The notes: a model not told the origin generated them from the letters alone. Counted from the stretch's first letter, positions 34,846 to 43,656 are shown. The stretch: 64,000 nucleotides of DNA from Burkholderia sp. IMCC1007 (GCF_027257875.1 NZ_JAPVQY010000010.1:1-64000), one strand, 5' to 3'. Numbers and translations: made by a program.

Positions 34846-35355
34846 ATGGCTCTGCCATCCAAACTGAAAAATTTCAACGTGTTCGAGGACGGCGTCTCGT
34901 TCGTCGGCCAGGTGCAGGAGGTTCAACTTCCGAAGCTGTCGCGAAAGATGGAGGCGTATCGCGGCGGCGGCATGAACGGAGAAGTCGACATCGACCTCGG
35001 CAGCGAGAAGCTCGAGCTCGGCCTGACGATGGGCGGCTTCATGAAGGAAATGTTCAACACGTGGGGCACGTCGAAGATCGACGGCGTCACGGTGCGTTTC
35101 GCCGGCGCCTATCAGCGCGACGACACCGGCGACGTCGACTCGATCGAGGTCTACGTTCGCGGCCGCTACAAGGAAATCGACCCCGGCAAGGCCAAGGCCG
35201 GCGACAACGCCGACCAGACCGGCACGATGTCGCTCGCCTACTACCGCCTCGTGCAAAACGGCGAAACCCTCATCGAGATCGACTTCGTGAACTACGTCGA
35301 AACGGTCGGCGGTGTCGACCGGCTCGCCGAGCAGCGCCGCGCGATCGGCCTGTAA
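34846..35355 (+). CDS. Tail tube protein (P2 gpFII-like)
   Basis: This 169-residue inner tube subunit (P2 FII 172) begins MALPSKLKNFNVFEDGVSFVG and has the family EVQLPKLSRKMEAYRGGGMNGE block. It lies 29 bp after FI. Confidence 0.95.
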   Translation: MALPSKLKNFNVFEDGVSFVGQVQEVQLPKLSRKMEAYRGGGMNGEVDIDLGSEKLELGLTMGGFMKEMFNTWGTSKIDGVTVRFAGAYQRDDTGDVDSIEVYVRGRYKEIDPGKAKAGDNADQTGTMSLAYYRLVQNGETLIEIDFVNYVETVGGVDRLAEQRRAIGL

Positions 35356-35415
35356 CCGATTCACCGGGCTCGCGCCGCGAGCCCGCCCCAACCCCTACCA
35401 ATCAGGAACCGCATC

Positions 35416-35727
35416 ATGGAAAAAAAGAAATCCGCATCCGTCACCCTCGACACGCCGATCACGCGCGGCGAGCAGACGATCACCGAAGTCGTGCTGACCA
35501 AACCGCATGCCGGCGCGCTGCGCGGCGTCACCCTCACAGACGTCCTGCAGCTCGACGTTATCGCGCTGTCGAAGGTCATCCCGCGCATCAGCAGCCCGAC
35601 GCTCACCGAGCAGGACGTCCTGCGCATGGATCCGGCCGACATGGTGCAGCTCGGCACGGAGGTGGCCGGTTTTTTGGTGCCGAGTTCGTCGAAGATGGAC
35701 GCGTCCCTCGAGATGTCGACGATGTAA
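35416..35727 (+). CDS. Tail assembly protein E
   Basis: This is the 103-residue gpE tape-measure chaperone (P2 E is 91). A slippery site near its 3' end (35670-35676) permits a -1 shift into E'. The unshifted product ends with MSTM at 35727, overlapping the possible internal ATG of E'. Confidence 0.93.
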   Translation: MEKKKSASVTLDTPITRGEQTITEVVLTKPHAGALRGVTLTDVLQLDVIALSKVIPRISSPTLTEQDVLRMDPADMVQLGTEVAGFLVPSSSKMDASLEMSTM

Positions 35728-35846
35728 TGGCTGACGTCGCCCTCGTGTTCGGCTGGACACCCCCTGTCATGGACGCCATGCCCGTCGCTGAACTGATGGG
35801 CTGGCGCGAGCGTGCGCGCGTCCGCTACGAACGAGGCGATGAATGA
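35416..35846 (+). CDS. Tail assembly protein E+E' (by -1 programmed frameshift)
   Basis: Reading E to F86 and slipping back one base on T-TTT-TTG continues in the -1 frame through FGAEFVEDGRVP...DVALVFGWTPPVMDAMPVAELMGWRER to the TGA at 35844-35846. This gives a fusion of about 143 residues; P2 E+E' is 142. The E' frame stays open across the overlap and ends in ATGA with the T start. Tail chaperone frameshifts of this type are conserved in myophages. Confidence 0.88.
35670..35676 (+). promoter_or_regulatory. Ribosomal -1 frameshift heptamer TTTTTTG
   Basis: T-TTT-TTG in the E frame (codons TTT at 35671, TTG at 35674) is the same heptamer used by P2. Confidence 0.85.
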
Positions 35847-38800
35847 CGGCCGCCCGCTCTCTGCGCCTCGAGGTCGTCCTCAAAGCGCTCGACCAGGCGA
35901 CGCGGCCGATCAAGCAGATCGCGGGCAGCAATCGCGATCTCGTGAAGAGCCTGCGCGACACGCGCGCGCGTCTCAAGGAATTCGGCGACGCTCAGAAGCG
36001 CGTCGGCGAGTTTCGCGATTTGCGCCGCGGCATGCAGCAGACGGAAGCCAGCGCACGCGCGGCGCAAGACCGCGTGCGCCAACTCGCGCAGCAGATGCAG
36101 GCTGCGGAGAAGCCGACCCGCGCCCTGACCCGCGAGCATCAGCAGGCCGTCCGCGCCGCAAAGTCGCTCACGACGCAGCTCGACCAGCAGCGCGTGCGCC
36201 TCGACCGTGTCCGCACGGGGCTCGCCGAAAGCGGCATCAGTACCCGCAATCTCGCACAGCATCAGCGCACGCTGCGCTCGAACATCGCGGATACCAACAC
36301 GGTGCTCTCCGAACAAAGTCGGCGCCTCGACGCGATGAACGATCGCCAGCAACGCGTCGCCAATGCGCGCGCGAAGTTGGGCGCCGCACGCGGCGCAGCG
36401 GCCGAGCTGGCGATCGGAGGATATGCCACGCGCGCGACCGGCTCGCGCATCGTGGACGACCTCCGCGAGCCAATGACCCAGGCGAAGAAGATCCAGAACG
36501 AGCGCGGCCGCATAGAAGCGCTCGGCCTGGGCAAGGAAGCAACGCGCGACGCCGAGAAATACGTGCGCTCAATGAAGTCGGCAGGCGTGTCCGTCTCCGA
36601 CAACATGACCCTGATGCGCGATTCGATGTCGATTTTCGCCGACGAGCATCACGCGCAAATGGCAATGCCGACCCTCGCGAAAATGAAGTTCGCGAACGAG
36701 GCAATGTTCGGCGGTGAACAGGGGCACGAGAACGAAGAGAAGTTCATGAACATGCTGAAGGTCATCGAGCTGCGCGGCGGCACGAAGGACGAACGCACGT
36801 TCAAGGCCGAAGCGAACCTCGTGCAGCAAGTTCTGTCCTCGACGGGTGGGCGTGTTGGCGGGGACGAGTGGCGCAACTTCATCCAAACCGGGAAGACCGC
36901 CGCAAAGCAGCTCCGACAGGACGCGTTTTACTACCAGATGGAACCGCTCGTTCAGGAAATGGGCGGGCATGCGGCCGGCACCGGCGTCGCTGCGGCATAC
37001 AGCAACCTGATGCAGGGCAAAACGACGGTGCGCGCGGCGAAGCGCATGGTCGAGCTGGGCCTCGTCGACAAGAAGTCCGTCGAGTACACCACGACCGGCA
37101 CCGTCAAGCGCATCAAGCCCGGTGCGCTGATCGAGCACGACCTGTACAAGGCATCGCCGTTCGAGTGGATGGAGAAAGTGCTGCTGCCGAAGCTGAAGAC
37201 GAAGGGCATCACCGACCAGAGCAAGATCCTGGACGAGTTCGCGACGATCATGACGAACGGGAACGGCGCGAACTTCTTCTCGACGATGTACATGCAGCGC
37301 CAGCAGATCCACAAGAGCGAGAAGCTCAACCGCGGCGCATACGGTATCGACGAGCTACACGAACTCGGCCAGCGTCAGACTGAAGGCCGCGAGCTGGTTG
37401 CGCTCGCCAAGGTGCGCGACCTACGCGCCGAGATCGGCGAGCAAGTGCTGCCGGTCTACAACAAGGCGCTCGATCTGACCGCGAATGTCCTGGACCGAAT
37501 CCTCGGCTTCACGAAGGAGTTCCCGAATTTCACGCGGGCCGCCGCGATCGGCGCCGCCGGCCTCGGCGTGCTGCTCGTCGTCCTCGGCACCCTGACGATC
37601 GCGCTCGCCGGCGTCATAGGCCCGATGGCGATCGTGCGATACGGCCTCACGATGCTCGGCATGCGCGGTGGACTGCTGTCGACGGGCGTACGCCTGGCCG
37701 CGGCGTCCTTGCAGGTGCTTGGCCGCGTCCTGATGCTAGTTGGGCGCGCATTCCTCACCTCTCCGATCGGTCTGATCGCGGCGGCAATCGCGCTCTCCGC
37801 GCTGCTGATCGTGAAGTATTGGGAGCCGATTGAGGCGTTCTTCGGCGGCATGTTCTCCGGCATCAGCGCCGGACTCGCGCCAATGCGCGATGCGTTCGCC
37901 GGCGCGTTTGCCCCCATCGCTGGTGCGCTCGCCGGAATGAAGCCTCTGTGGGATTGGCTCGCCAGCGTGTTGTCGACTGTCGCCGGTTGGTTCAGCAATC
38001 TCCTCGCGCCGGCAGCGGCGAGCGCGGACCAATTGCACGCAGTCGGTGAAGCCGGCCGATCGTTCGGAAATGTGCTCGCTTTCGGGATCCGGCTCGGCCT
38101 AGCGCCATTCGAACTGCTCGCGCGCGTGATCGGTGCGGTGCCGACGCTGTTCACGGAGGTGATGACGGAAGCTCGGTCAGCAATGAACGGTGGCATCGGC
38201 GCCATCGGTGCGCTGATCGCGAACTGGTCGCCGCTCGGCCTGTTCTATCGCGCTTTCGCAAGCGTACTGTCCTGGTTCGGCATTGACCTCCCATCCCGGT
38301 TCACGACGTTCGGGCAGCAAATCCTGCAGGGGCTCGCGAATGGCATCTCGACCAGCCTCGGAGCCGTCAAAACTGCAATTCAGTCGGCCGGCGACAGCGT
38401 GATCGGTTGGTTCAAGGAACGACTCGGGATCCACTCGCCGAGCCGCGTGTTTGCGGCGCTCGGCGGCTGGACGATGGCAGGCCTCGAGCAGGGGCTGCGC
38501 GACGGGCAAAAAGGCCCGCTCTCGACGGTCCTCGACCTCGGCAAGCGAATCATCGACGCCGGCGCCGGCATCGGCATCAAGGGCGCGACGAGCTGGACGA
38601 TCGCCCCGCCCGAGCGCGGCCAAGGTGAAGCCCAGCAACACCCGCTCGCGGCGGCGCTCGAGCTGCGCAAGCTGATCGTCGCGGCCGGCGCAGGGTTGGG
38701 CCTGATCGGCACCGCGATCGCCGGCGCCGAACCGCTGGCCGTCGACACTCGCCGGCCACTGTCGGCCGCCGCGCCGGCGCCGGTCGCGGCCGCGCTGGCG

Positions 38801-38935
38801 CCGATCACCATAAACGTCTACCCGGCGCCCGGCATGAACGAGGACGCGCTCATTCGAAAGATGAAGCAGATGCTGCGCGACGAAGAAGCCGCGCAAGCTG
38901 CACGCACGCGATCGCGTCTGGGCGACAAAGATTAA
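35843..38935 (+). CDS. Tape measure protein (P2 gpT-like)
   Basis: This 1030-residue protein sets tail length. Residues about 10-190 are coiled coil (QRVGEFRDLRRGMQQTEASAR). Residues about 180-560 form the conserved TP901-like region. Hydrophobic membrane-active segments follow at about 565-680 (LGVLLVVLGTLTIALAG, IGLIAAAIALSALLIVKYW). A late motif FGIDLPSRFTTFGQQILQGLANGI precedes GIHSPSRVF. It is longer than P2 gpT (815), suggesting a longer tail. It overlaps the E' stop by ATGA. Confidence 0.95.
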   Translation: MTAARSLRLEVVLKALDQATRPIKQIAGSNRDLVKSLRDTRARLKEFGDAQKRVGEFRDLRRGMQQTEASARAAQDRVRQLAQQMQAAEKPTRALTREHQQAVRAAKSLTTQLDQQRVRLDRVRTGLAESGISTRNLAQHQRTLRSNIADTNTVLSEQSRRLDAMNDRQQRVANARAKLGAARGAAAELAIGGYATRATGSRIVDDLREPMTQAKKIQNERGRIEALGLGKEATRDAEKYVRSMKSAGVSVSDNMTLMRDSMSIFADEHHAQMAMPTLAKMKFANEAMFGGEQGHENEEKFMNMLKVIELRGGTKDERTFKAEANLVQQVLSSTGGRVGGDEWRNFIQTGKTAAKQLRQDAFYYQMEPLVQEMGGHAAGTGVAAAYSNLMQGKTTVRAAKRMVELGLVDKKSVEYTTTGTVKRIKPGALIEHDLYKASPFEWMEKVLLPKLKTKGITDQSKILDEFATIMTNGNGANFFSTMYMQRQQIHKSEKLNRGAYGIDELHELGQRQTEGRELVALAKVRDLRAEIGEQVLPVYNKALDLTANVLDRILGFTKEFPNFTRAAAIGAAGLGVLLVVLGTLTIALAGVIGPMAIVRYGLTMLGMRGGLLSTGVRLAAASLQVLGRVLMLVGRAFLTSPIGLIAAAIALSALLIVKYWEPIEAFFGGMFSGISAGLAPMRDAFAGAFAPIAGALAGMKPLWDWLASVLSTVAGWFSNLLAPAAASADQLHAVGEAGRSFGNVLAFGIRLGLAPFELLARVIGAVPTLFTEVMTEARSAMNGGIGAIGALIANWSPLGLFYRAFASVLSWFGIDLPSRFTTFGQQILQGLANGISTSLGAVKTAIQSAGDSVIGWFKERLGIHSPSRVFAALGGWTMAGLEQGLRDGQKGPLSTVLDLGKRIIDAGAGIGIKGATSWTIAPPERGQGEAQQHPLAAALELRKLIVAAGAGLGLIGTAIAGAEPLAVDTRRPLSAAAPAPVAAALAPITINVYPAPGMNEDALIRKMKQMLRDEEAAQAARTRSRLGDKD

Positions 38936-38947
38936 GGAGCGGTCGAA

Positions 38948-39376
38948 ATGATGATGGCGCTCGGGCTGTTCGTCTTCAGCCTGGACACACTCCCGTACCA
39001 GCAGCTACAGCGGAAACGCGCGTGGCGTTACGCGAGCAACCAGCGCGTCGGGAGGCGGCCGGCCCGCCAATACGCCGGCGAGGATGACGAAACGATTCAG
39101 CTCTCGGGCGTACTGCTGCCCGAGCTGACCGGCGGCGACCTCTCCCTGGCCGTGCTCGAGGCGATGGCCGACCAGCACACCGCCTGGCCGCTGATCGAGG
39201 GCACCGGCCACATCTACGGCATGTTCACGGTCGACCACATCGACACGACGCGCACGCTCTTCTTCCGGGACGGCGCAGCCAGGCGCATCGAGTTCACGAT
39301 CGGCCTGACGCGCACCGACGAGCTGGACATGCTCGGCATCGTGACGGACGCGATCAAGGAGGCGATCACGCTATGA
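38948..39376 (+). CDS. Tail protein U
   Basis: This 142-residue gpU tail terminator/assembly protein (P2 U 159) has LGLFVFSLDTLPYQQLQR at the N-terminus and the DETIQLSGVLLPELTGG block. It overlaps gene D by ATGA. Confidence 0.93.
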   Translation: MMMALGLFVFSLDTLPYQQLQRKRAWRYASNQRVGRRPARQYAGEDDETIQLSGVLLPELTGGDLSLAVLEAMADQHTAWPLIEGTGHIYGMFTVDHIDTTRTLFFRDGAARRIEFTIGLTRTDELDMLGIVTDAIKEAITL

Positions 39377-40524
39377 ATCTGGCCGACCTGCCGGGCGCCG
39401 ACCTGGTACAGCAGTACGTCCTCGCCGACGATCGCGTGCCGCGCGCGATCTACTCGATCGCGCTCGACGGCAAGGACATATCGCGGAAGTTCGACGGCCG
39501 GCTGATCTCGATGACGCTGCAGGACAACCGCGGCTTCGAAGCCGACCAGCTCGACATCAGCCTCGACGACACTGACGGCGCGCTCGAGATCCCGAGCCGC
39601 GGCGTGAAGCTGAAGGTTGCGATCGGCTGGGCCGGCGCCGCGAATGGCCTGGTAGAGAAAGGCGTGTTCGTGGTCGACGAGGTGCGCCATGCGGGCACGC
39701 CTGACGTACTGACGATTCGCGCGCGCAGCGCGGACCTGCGCGCGGGCCTGTCGATCAAGAAGGAGCGCTCGTGGCATCGGCAGACGATCGGTGCGATCGT
39801 GCGCGCGATCGCGAGCCAGAACGGGATCCAGGCGCGCATCAGCAAGGCGCTGGACGGGCAGCTCGTCGACCACATCGACCAGACTGCCGAATCGGATGCC
39901 AACCTTCTATCGCGCCTGGCGAAGATGTTCGACGCGATCGCCACCGTGAAGAACGGATTGCTGCTGTTCATCAAGGCCGGCGAAGCAACGACGGCGAGCG
40001 GCAAGCCATTGCCGGCCGTCACAATCACCCGCGACGTCGGCGATCGCCACGAGTTCGCCGTCGCGGATCGTGACACGTACTCGGGCGTGCAGGCGTTCTA
40101 CCTGAACACACGCACGGCGAAGAAACAGTCGACGACGGTGAAACGCCGGCGCCGGCGCACGACGAAGAAGAAGCCGATCGACAAGAGCGGCGACGTGCTG
40201 TTCGGCACGGCCGAGAACGTCAAGACGTTGCGGCACACGTATGCGAACAAGGGGAATGCGACCCGCGCGGCGAAATCGGAATGGGAGAAGTTACAGCGGG
40301 GCGTCGCCGAATTCAGCATCGTCCTTGCGCTGGGCCGGCCCGAGCTGATGACCGAACTACCTGTAACCGTGCGCGGTTACAAACGTGTCATCGACGATTG
40401 CAAATGGATCATCGCGCGTATCACGCACACGATCGACAGTAACAGGGGATATACGGCGAACCTCGATCTCGAGGTCAAGGCGAGCGAGGTGCCGGAGATC
40501 GACACCTCGGAGGGCACTGACTAG
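39373..40524 (+). CDS. Late control/baseplate hub protein D
   Basis: This 383-residue gpD (P2 387) hub protein at the base of the tail tube has ISMTLQDNRGFEADQLDISLDDTDG near residue 45. A positively charged insert RRRRRTTKKKP lies near 256-266. Its stop is 12 bp from the stop of the convergent lipoprotein gene. It is the last gene of the FI-D operon. Confidence 0.94.
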   Translation: MNLADLPGADLVQQYVLADDRVPRAIYSIALDGKDISRKFDGRLISMTLQDNRGFEADQLDISLDDTDGALEIPSRGVKLKVAIGWAGAANGLVEKGVFVVDEVRHAGTPDVLTIRARSADLRAGLSIKKERSWHRQTIGAIVRAIASQNGIQARISKALDGQLVDHIDQTAESDANLLSRLAKMFDAIATVKNGLLLFIKAGEATTASGKPLPAVTITRDVGDRHEFAVADRDTYSGVQAFYLNTRTAKKQSTTVKRRRRRTTKKKPIDKSGDVLFGTAENVKTLRHTYANKGNATRAAKSEWEKLQRGVAEFSIVLALGRPELMTELPVTVRGYKRVIDDCKWIIARITHTIDSNRGYTANLDLEVKASEVPEIDTSEGTD

Positions 40525-40536
40525 GCGCCGCGTCGC

Positions 40537-41202
40537 TTACGCAGGCTCCGCTCCGAACCATGCCCCCATCTGCTCGCTTCGAGTGTGCCAGAGCTTCACA
40601 TCATTGAAGATTTTCGACACGGACTTGCTGGACTTCTCGTCGAAATCACTCATCAGCGATACAACGACTGGGCCGACGGTCTTCGTCGTTCCGTTAGGAA
40701 CGGCAGCCGTCAGGGCTGCGGTGGACACTATGATGATGTTCGCTCCAGACTTCACTGTGCCGTCACCAGCGCCCATAAATACGATGCTGATCAGCTTACC
40801 TGTAGTCTTGCTGACGGAGCCGATCACATACAGGTTGTCGTTGAGTGCGGATTTGAATGTATCGGCGGAATCCCCTTTCTCCACACGCGGCTTGATCCGG
40901 AATGGCTCCTTCAAGTTTGCCATGATGGCATTGAAGTTTTTCGCGTACTGATCTGGCGTCATGTCCAGATTCCTTTCTGCGGCTTCCGTTTCTACAGGCG
41001 CCCCTTCCTTTTGTTCGGTCTTCGCTTCTACAGCCGAACTTTCCTTTTGCTCAGCAGCTTGTGATGTTGCGGCGCTTGCCACGCTATCTGGTGATGAGCC
41101 TTCGTTACCATTCTTGTCAGAGCAACCGGATACGCCAACCACCAACATCAACGCGAACAGAGCCGCGCTTGCGAATCCCGCGATATTGAGTACTTTCTTC
41201 AT
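40537..41202 (-). CDS. Prophage lipoprotein, candidate lysogenic conversion gene
   Basis: This 221-residue exported lipoprotein has a signal peptide with lipobox V24-S-G-C27. After the lipidated cysteine comes a low-complexity Glu/Ala/Ser linker (about 30-75). A globular domain from about 80 begins LDMTPDQYAKNFNAIM. I recognise no family. It is the third and last gene of the leftward repressor operon, so it should be made in the lysogen and sit in the envelope. Superinfection exclusion is a reasonable guess but is not shown. It is lower in GC than the virion genes. Confidence 0.85.
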   Translation of the reverse strand: MKKVLNIAGFASAALFALMLVVGVSGCSDKNGNEGSSPDSVASAATSQAAEQKESSAVEAKTEQKEGAPVETEAAERNLDMTPDQYAKNFNAIMANLKEPFRIKPRVEKGDSADTFKSALNDNLYVIGSVSKTTGKLISIVFMGAGDGTVKSGANIIIVSTAALTAAVPNGTTKTVGPVVVSLMSDFDEKSSKSVSKIFNDVKLWHTRSEQMGAWFGAEPA

Positions 41203-41261
41203 CGTTCCCCCGGATGCATAGCAATTGATTGCCTGTTAGAAATTTATCGAGCACGCGCTGT

Positions 41262-42008
41262 TTAGTGCCGACCGCTAGGAGCGCGCTCCCATCGCGCACC
41301 TCGCTCTCCGTCGGTAACGCACTGCTGACGGATGCCCGCCTGCATGACAACGCCGCCGGGCGAATAGCGATCGCCGCCATACTCGCAATGCTGAGGCGGC
41401 TCTGCTGCCTGGGTTTGTGCGGGTGTGTCAGGGCGGTGCGCTTCGACGTACAGCACCGCAGCAACGACCGCCGCTGCAGTCGCCGCGATTGACACCGCAA
41501 GCAAGGGCGTTCGCTTGCTCTGTTGATGCGCCGGTGCGCGTGCGGGCGCTGGCGAGGGGGAGGGCGTGGGCACCGGTGTCATCGCTGTAACGACCGACGG
41601 TATAGAGAGCTCGCTCGCCACCACCGGCGGCTGCGCTGCGGGTTCTGACTCTTTGGCTTCCTGTTTTGCTGTCACGCCTAGCGCCTGCCCAAGCGTACCG
41701 TTTCGAATCCAGGTGTCTAGGTACTTGATCGCGCGCTCGTACACATTGCGCGGCATCTCGTCCATTCTCTCGAAGTTGAACACCGTCATGAGCCGGCGGT
41801 ACACCATTAACTTATCGGTGCCAGTCTTTGCTGCTATCTCAAAAGCTTTGCGTGCGATCGCGTTGCGCTGCCTCTCGCTGATGAACTTCGTCACGATCGG
41901 CTTGGAATCACTACCGTGGAAGTGCAAATTAACGTTCGTCTGTGCGCTATTGCTCTTCACATCCCCGCCGGCCACTTGCCCGACATCGCCGCTGAACTTC
42001 TGATTCAT
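41262..42008 (-). CDS. ORF6C-domain membrane protein of the lysogenic operon
   Basis: The 248-residue product has an unusual order. Residues 1-18 hold a QKFSGDVGQVAGGDV motif. Residues 43-101 resemble an ORF6C domain (ISERQRNAIARKAFEIAAK...MPRNVYERAIKYLDTW). A Pro/Ala linker follows, then one TM helix (168-188). The C-terminal domain has a cysteine pair (C208, C230) in CEYGGDRYSPGG...QQC, resembling DUF1496. This topology would place ORF6C in the cytoplasm and the Cys domain in the periplasm. The N-terminal motif recurs in the repressor's C-terminus. Its function is unknown. Confidence 0.8.
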   Translation of the reverse strand: MNQKFSGDVGQVAGGDVKSNSAQTNVNLHFHGSDSKPIVTKFISERQRNAIARKAFEIAAKTGTDKLMVYRRLMTVFNFERMDEMPRNVYERAIKYLDTWIRNGTLGQALGVTAKQEAKESEPAAQPPVVASELSIPSVVTAMTPVPTPSPSPAPARAPAHQQSKRTPLLAVSIAATAAAVVAAVLYVEAHRPDTPAQTQAAEPPQHCEYGGDRYSPGGVVMQAGIRQQCVTDGERGARWERAPSGRH

Positions 42009-42062
42009 TGACTTCTTTTTCTCCTACGGCTGGCCCCGCCGTTCAGTACTCTCTCGCTGCGG

Positions 42063-42509
42063 TCAGCTTTCCCGCTTCTTTTTTTGCCCCGCACCGCCCA
42101 CGTTGATTGAGAAGGGTGCTGTCACGTCGCCGGTTACATGCTGACCGACGTTGGCACCCTCGAAGTTCTGGTGAACTGTCGTGGCCTTCGGCGCAGGTGA
42201 TGCTTGCGTCATTCCCCCGATCATGCCGAGCACGCCGGCGCGGCCTTTCGGGTCGAGGGAACGATAACCCGCCACCAACACTTCCTCGTCACCCGACAGC
42301 TCGGACGTGTTGCGTTTCCCCGTAAGGATGTAGAGCACATCGACCCCAACAGCGGCGATTTGCGCCAGATACACCGCATCGGGCGCTCGCTCCCCTTTTT
42401 CGTAAAGAACCTGAGTTTTCTCCGTCACGCCGCCGCGTTCAGCAAACGCGCGCTGCGATAGAGACGTGCGCTTCCGCTCATCGCGCAATCGACCGCCAAT
42501 ATTTACCAT
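42063..42509 (-). CDS. XRE-family phage repressor
   Basis: This 148-residue repressor has an N-terminal HTH_3 domain (residues 3-62: GGRLRDERKRTSLSQRAFAERGGVTEKTQVLYEKGE, pattern only). Instead of a peptidase/dimerisation domain it has a short C-terminal tail, QNFEGANVGQHVTGDV (115-130). The start at 42509 is chosen over 42536, which would lie inside the palindromic operator (42531-42552). The lack of a LexA-type peptidase suggests the lysogen is not induced by simple RecA cleavage, as for P2 C. It is the first gene of a leftward three-gene operon. Confidence 0.88.
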   Translation of the reverse strand: MVNIGGRLRDERKRTSLSQRAFAERGGVTEKTQVLYEKGERAPDAVYLAQIAAVGVDVLYILTGKRNTSELSGDEEVLVAGYRSLDPKGRAGVLGMIGGMTQASPAPKATTVHQNFEGANVGQHVTGDVTAPFSINVGGAGQKKKRES

Positions 42510-42526
42510 TCGGTTTGCTTTTTGTA

Positions 42527-42555
42527 TTGCGTACACACCGAACGGTGTGTACGAT
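42527..42555 (+). promoter_or_regulatory. Candidate rightward early promoter
   Basis: TTGCGT (42527-42532), 17 bp, TACGAT (42550-42555). The spacer is almost wholly the repressor palindrome, so repressor binding would occlude it. Confidence 0.5.
42531..42552. promoter_or_regulatory. 22-bp palindromic repressor operator
   Basis: The half-site GTACACACCG (42531-42540) is followed by AA and the perfect inverse CGGTGTGTAC (42543-42552). It lies between the divergent repressor and early regulator genes, which is the expected site for the immunity repressor or its antagonist. Confidence 0.85.
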
Positions 42556-42593
42556 GAGTGTTGTGCAAGGTTAACGAAGGGAAGTATACCGCC

Positions 42594-42830
42594 ATGCTTC
42601 GCAAGAAAGCTCCCGTCACACGCTCGCCGCGCGGCGTGCTATCCAGCAAGCCGGTCTACATGCGGCTCATGCCGGACGAGCGCCGCACGCTCGAAGAACT
42701 GTCCGCGTTCCTGAACCGCTCCACGTCGAGCGTCGCCCGGCTGATCTACCTCGAGGGCGTTGAGCGGTACCGAACCAAAGTTATCGGCTCGGCCGCTCAA
42801 TCGCACTCAAGTTCTTTTGCCGAGCGTTGA
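42594..42830 (+). CDS. Ribbon-helix-helix type early regulator
   Basis: This 78-residue protein has an RHH/CopG-like pattern: a strand KPVYMRLMPDERR, then two helices ELSAFLNRSTSSVARLIYLEGVERY. It is the first rightward gene after the operator and occupies the place of P2 cox, so it may repress the lysogenic promoter. The start at 42594 follows GAAGGGAAG; the frame also runs to a GTG at 42558. Confidence 0.75.
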   Translation: MLRKKAPVTRSPRGVLSSKPVYMRLMPDERRTLEELSAFLNRSTSSVARLIYLEGVERYRTKVIGSAAQSHSSSFAER

Positions 42831-42833
42831 GTC

Positions 42834-43112
42834 ATGCAATCGCCCGCCCTCATCGAACCCGCATTGCGCCATGCGCTGCATGGCCCCAAACGTCACGAAG
42901 TGCAAACAGCACTCGGATGGGACGATTCCGAAGTCAGCCGCTTTCTGAGCGGTGGCAAAGGCATCGTCATCGACAAGATTGACACCCTGGTCGCCGCTGT
43001 TGGCTTCGTGTGCGTAACCCGCAAATATCTCGACGCTGTCGCGACTCTTGGCGAAGTCGGCATGTTCTGCCAATGCGCGCGCCAAGGTCGCGGTGAATGC
43101 AGCCGCCCGTAG
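42834..43112 (+). CDS. Phage CII-like transcriptional regulator
   Basis: This 92-residue protein has the Phage_CII-type helix-turn-helix: ALRHALHGPKRHEVQTALGWDDSEVSRFLSGG followed by VIDKIDTLVAAVGF (pattern only). The C-terminal CQCARQGRGEC tail is cysteine rich. In related Burkholderia phages a gene of this kind follows the early promoter. Confidence 0.8.
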   Translation: MQSPALIEPALRHALHGPKRHEVQTALGWDDSEVSRFLSGGKGIVIDKIDTLVAAVGFVCVTRKYLDAVATLGEVGMFCQCARQGRGECSRP

Positions 43113-43123
43113 GAGCATCCGGA

Positions 43124-43372
43124 ATGAAACTGAAGTGCCATCACTGCGGCAGCCGCGCCGTCATTCGAACCAGCCGCACGCTGTCCGCTCTCGTTCGCGA
43201 GGCGTACTGCCAGTGCACCAACATCGAATGCGCGACGACCTACAAGATCCACGTCGCGACAGTCCACACGATCGCGCCGAGCCTCAACCCGAATCCGCTC
43301 GTCTACGTGCCGCTCGGCAAGGTTGATCGGCTCCCGACCGATACGCGTCAGCTCCCGCTGCTCGACGCCTAA
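43124..43372 (+). CDS. ogr: Ogr/Delta-family late gene activator
   Basis: This 82-residue zinc-finger protein starts MKLKCHHCGSRAVIRTSR. C5 and C8 pair with C28 and C33 in CQCTNIEC to form the Ogr/Delta zinc site. These proteins activate P2-type late promoters by contacting RNA polymerase alpha. AGGAG precedes the start. Its likely targets are the GTTGT-N13-ACAAC sites at 18542, 25444 and 33555. In P2, ogr lies after D; here it is in the early region. Confidence 0.9.
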   Translation: MKLKCHHCGSRAVIRTSRTLSALVREAYCQCTNIECATTYKIHVATVHTIAPSLNPNPLVYVPLGKVDRLPTDTRQLPLLDA

Positions 43373-43461
43373 GCCCTAACCCGCTTTTTTTCTGAACGCC
43401 CATCGCACCCGCTTTCGCGGGCGCGAGGGACTCCCTTTGCCTGAAATTTCTTGGAGGCCGT

Positions 43462-43656
43462 ATGCAACCGCTGATCCACGCCCCGCTCGCCGCGCTCGCT
43501 GAATCGCTGTCCTACGACGAGCGCGTCGCCTACCTCACGAGGATCTCCGCCGCCGACGTGCGCGTCGACGTGTTCGTTCGCTCCGCAAGCGCGCTCGGCT
43601 TCCGCGTCACCTGGGACCACGCGCACGGCACGCCGATCCTCGCATGGCTGCATTGA
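43462..43656 (+). CDS. Small hypothetical phage protein
   Basis: This 64-residue product begins MQPLIHAPLAALAESLSYDERV. A clear TTGGAGG ribosome site is present. It has no recognised domain. It is the first of a run of small early genes before the primase. Confidence 0.7.
   Translation: MQPLIHAPLAALAESLSYDERVAYLTRISAADVRVDVFVRSASALGFRVTWDHAHGTPILAWLH

Noticed and set aside
42510..42536. Upstream start (42536) for the repressor
   Set aside because: It would lie inside the palindromic operator and adds a peptide without HTH-family similarity.
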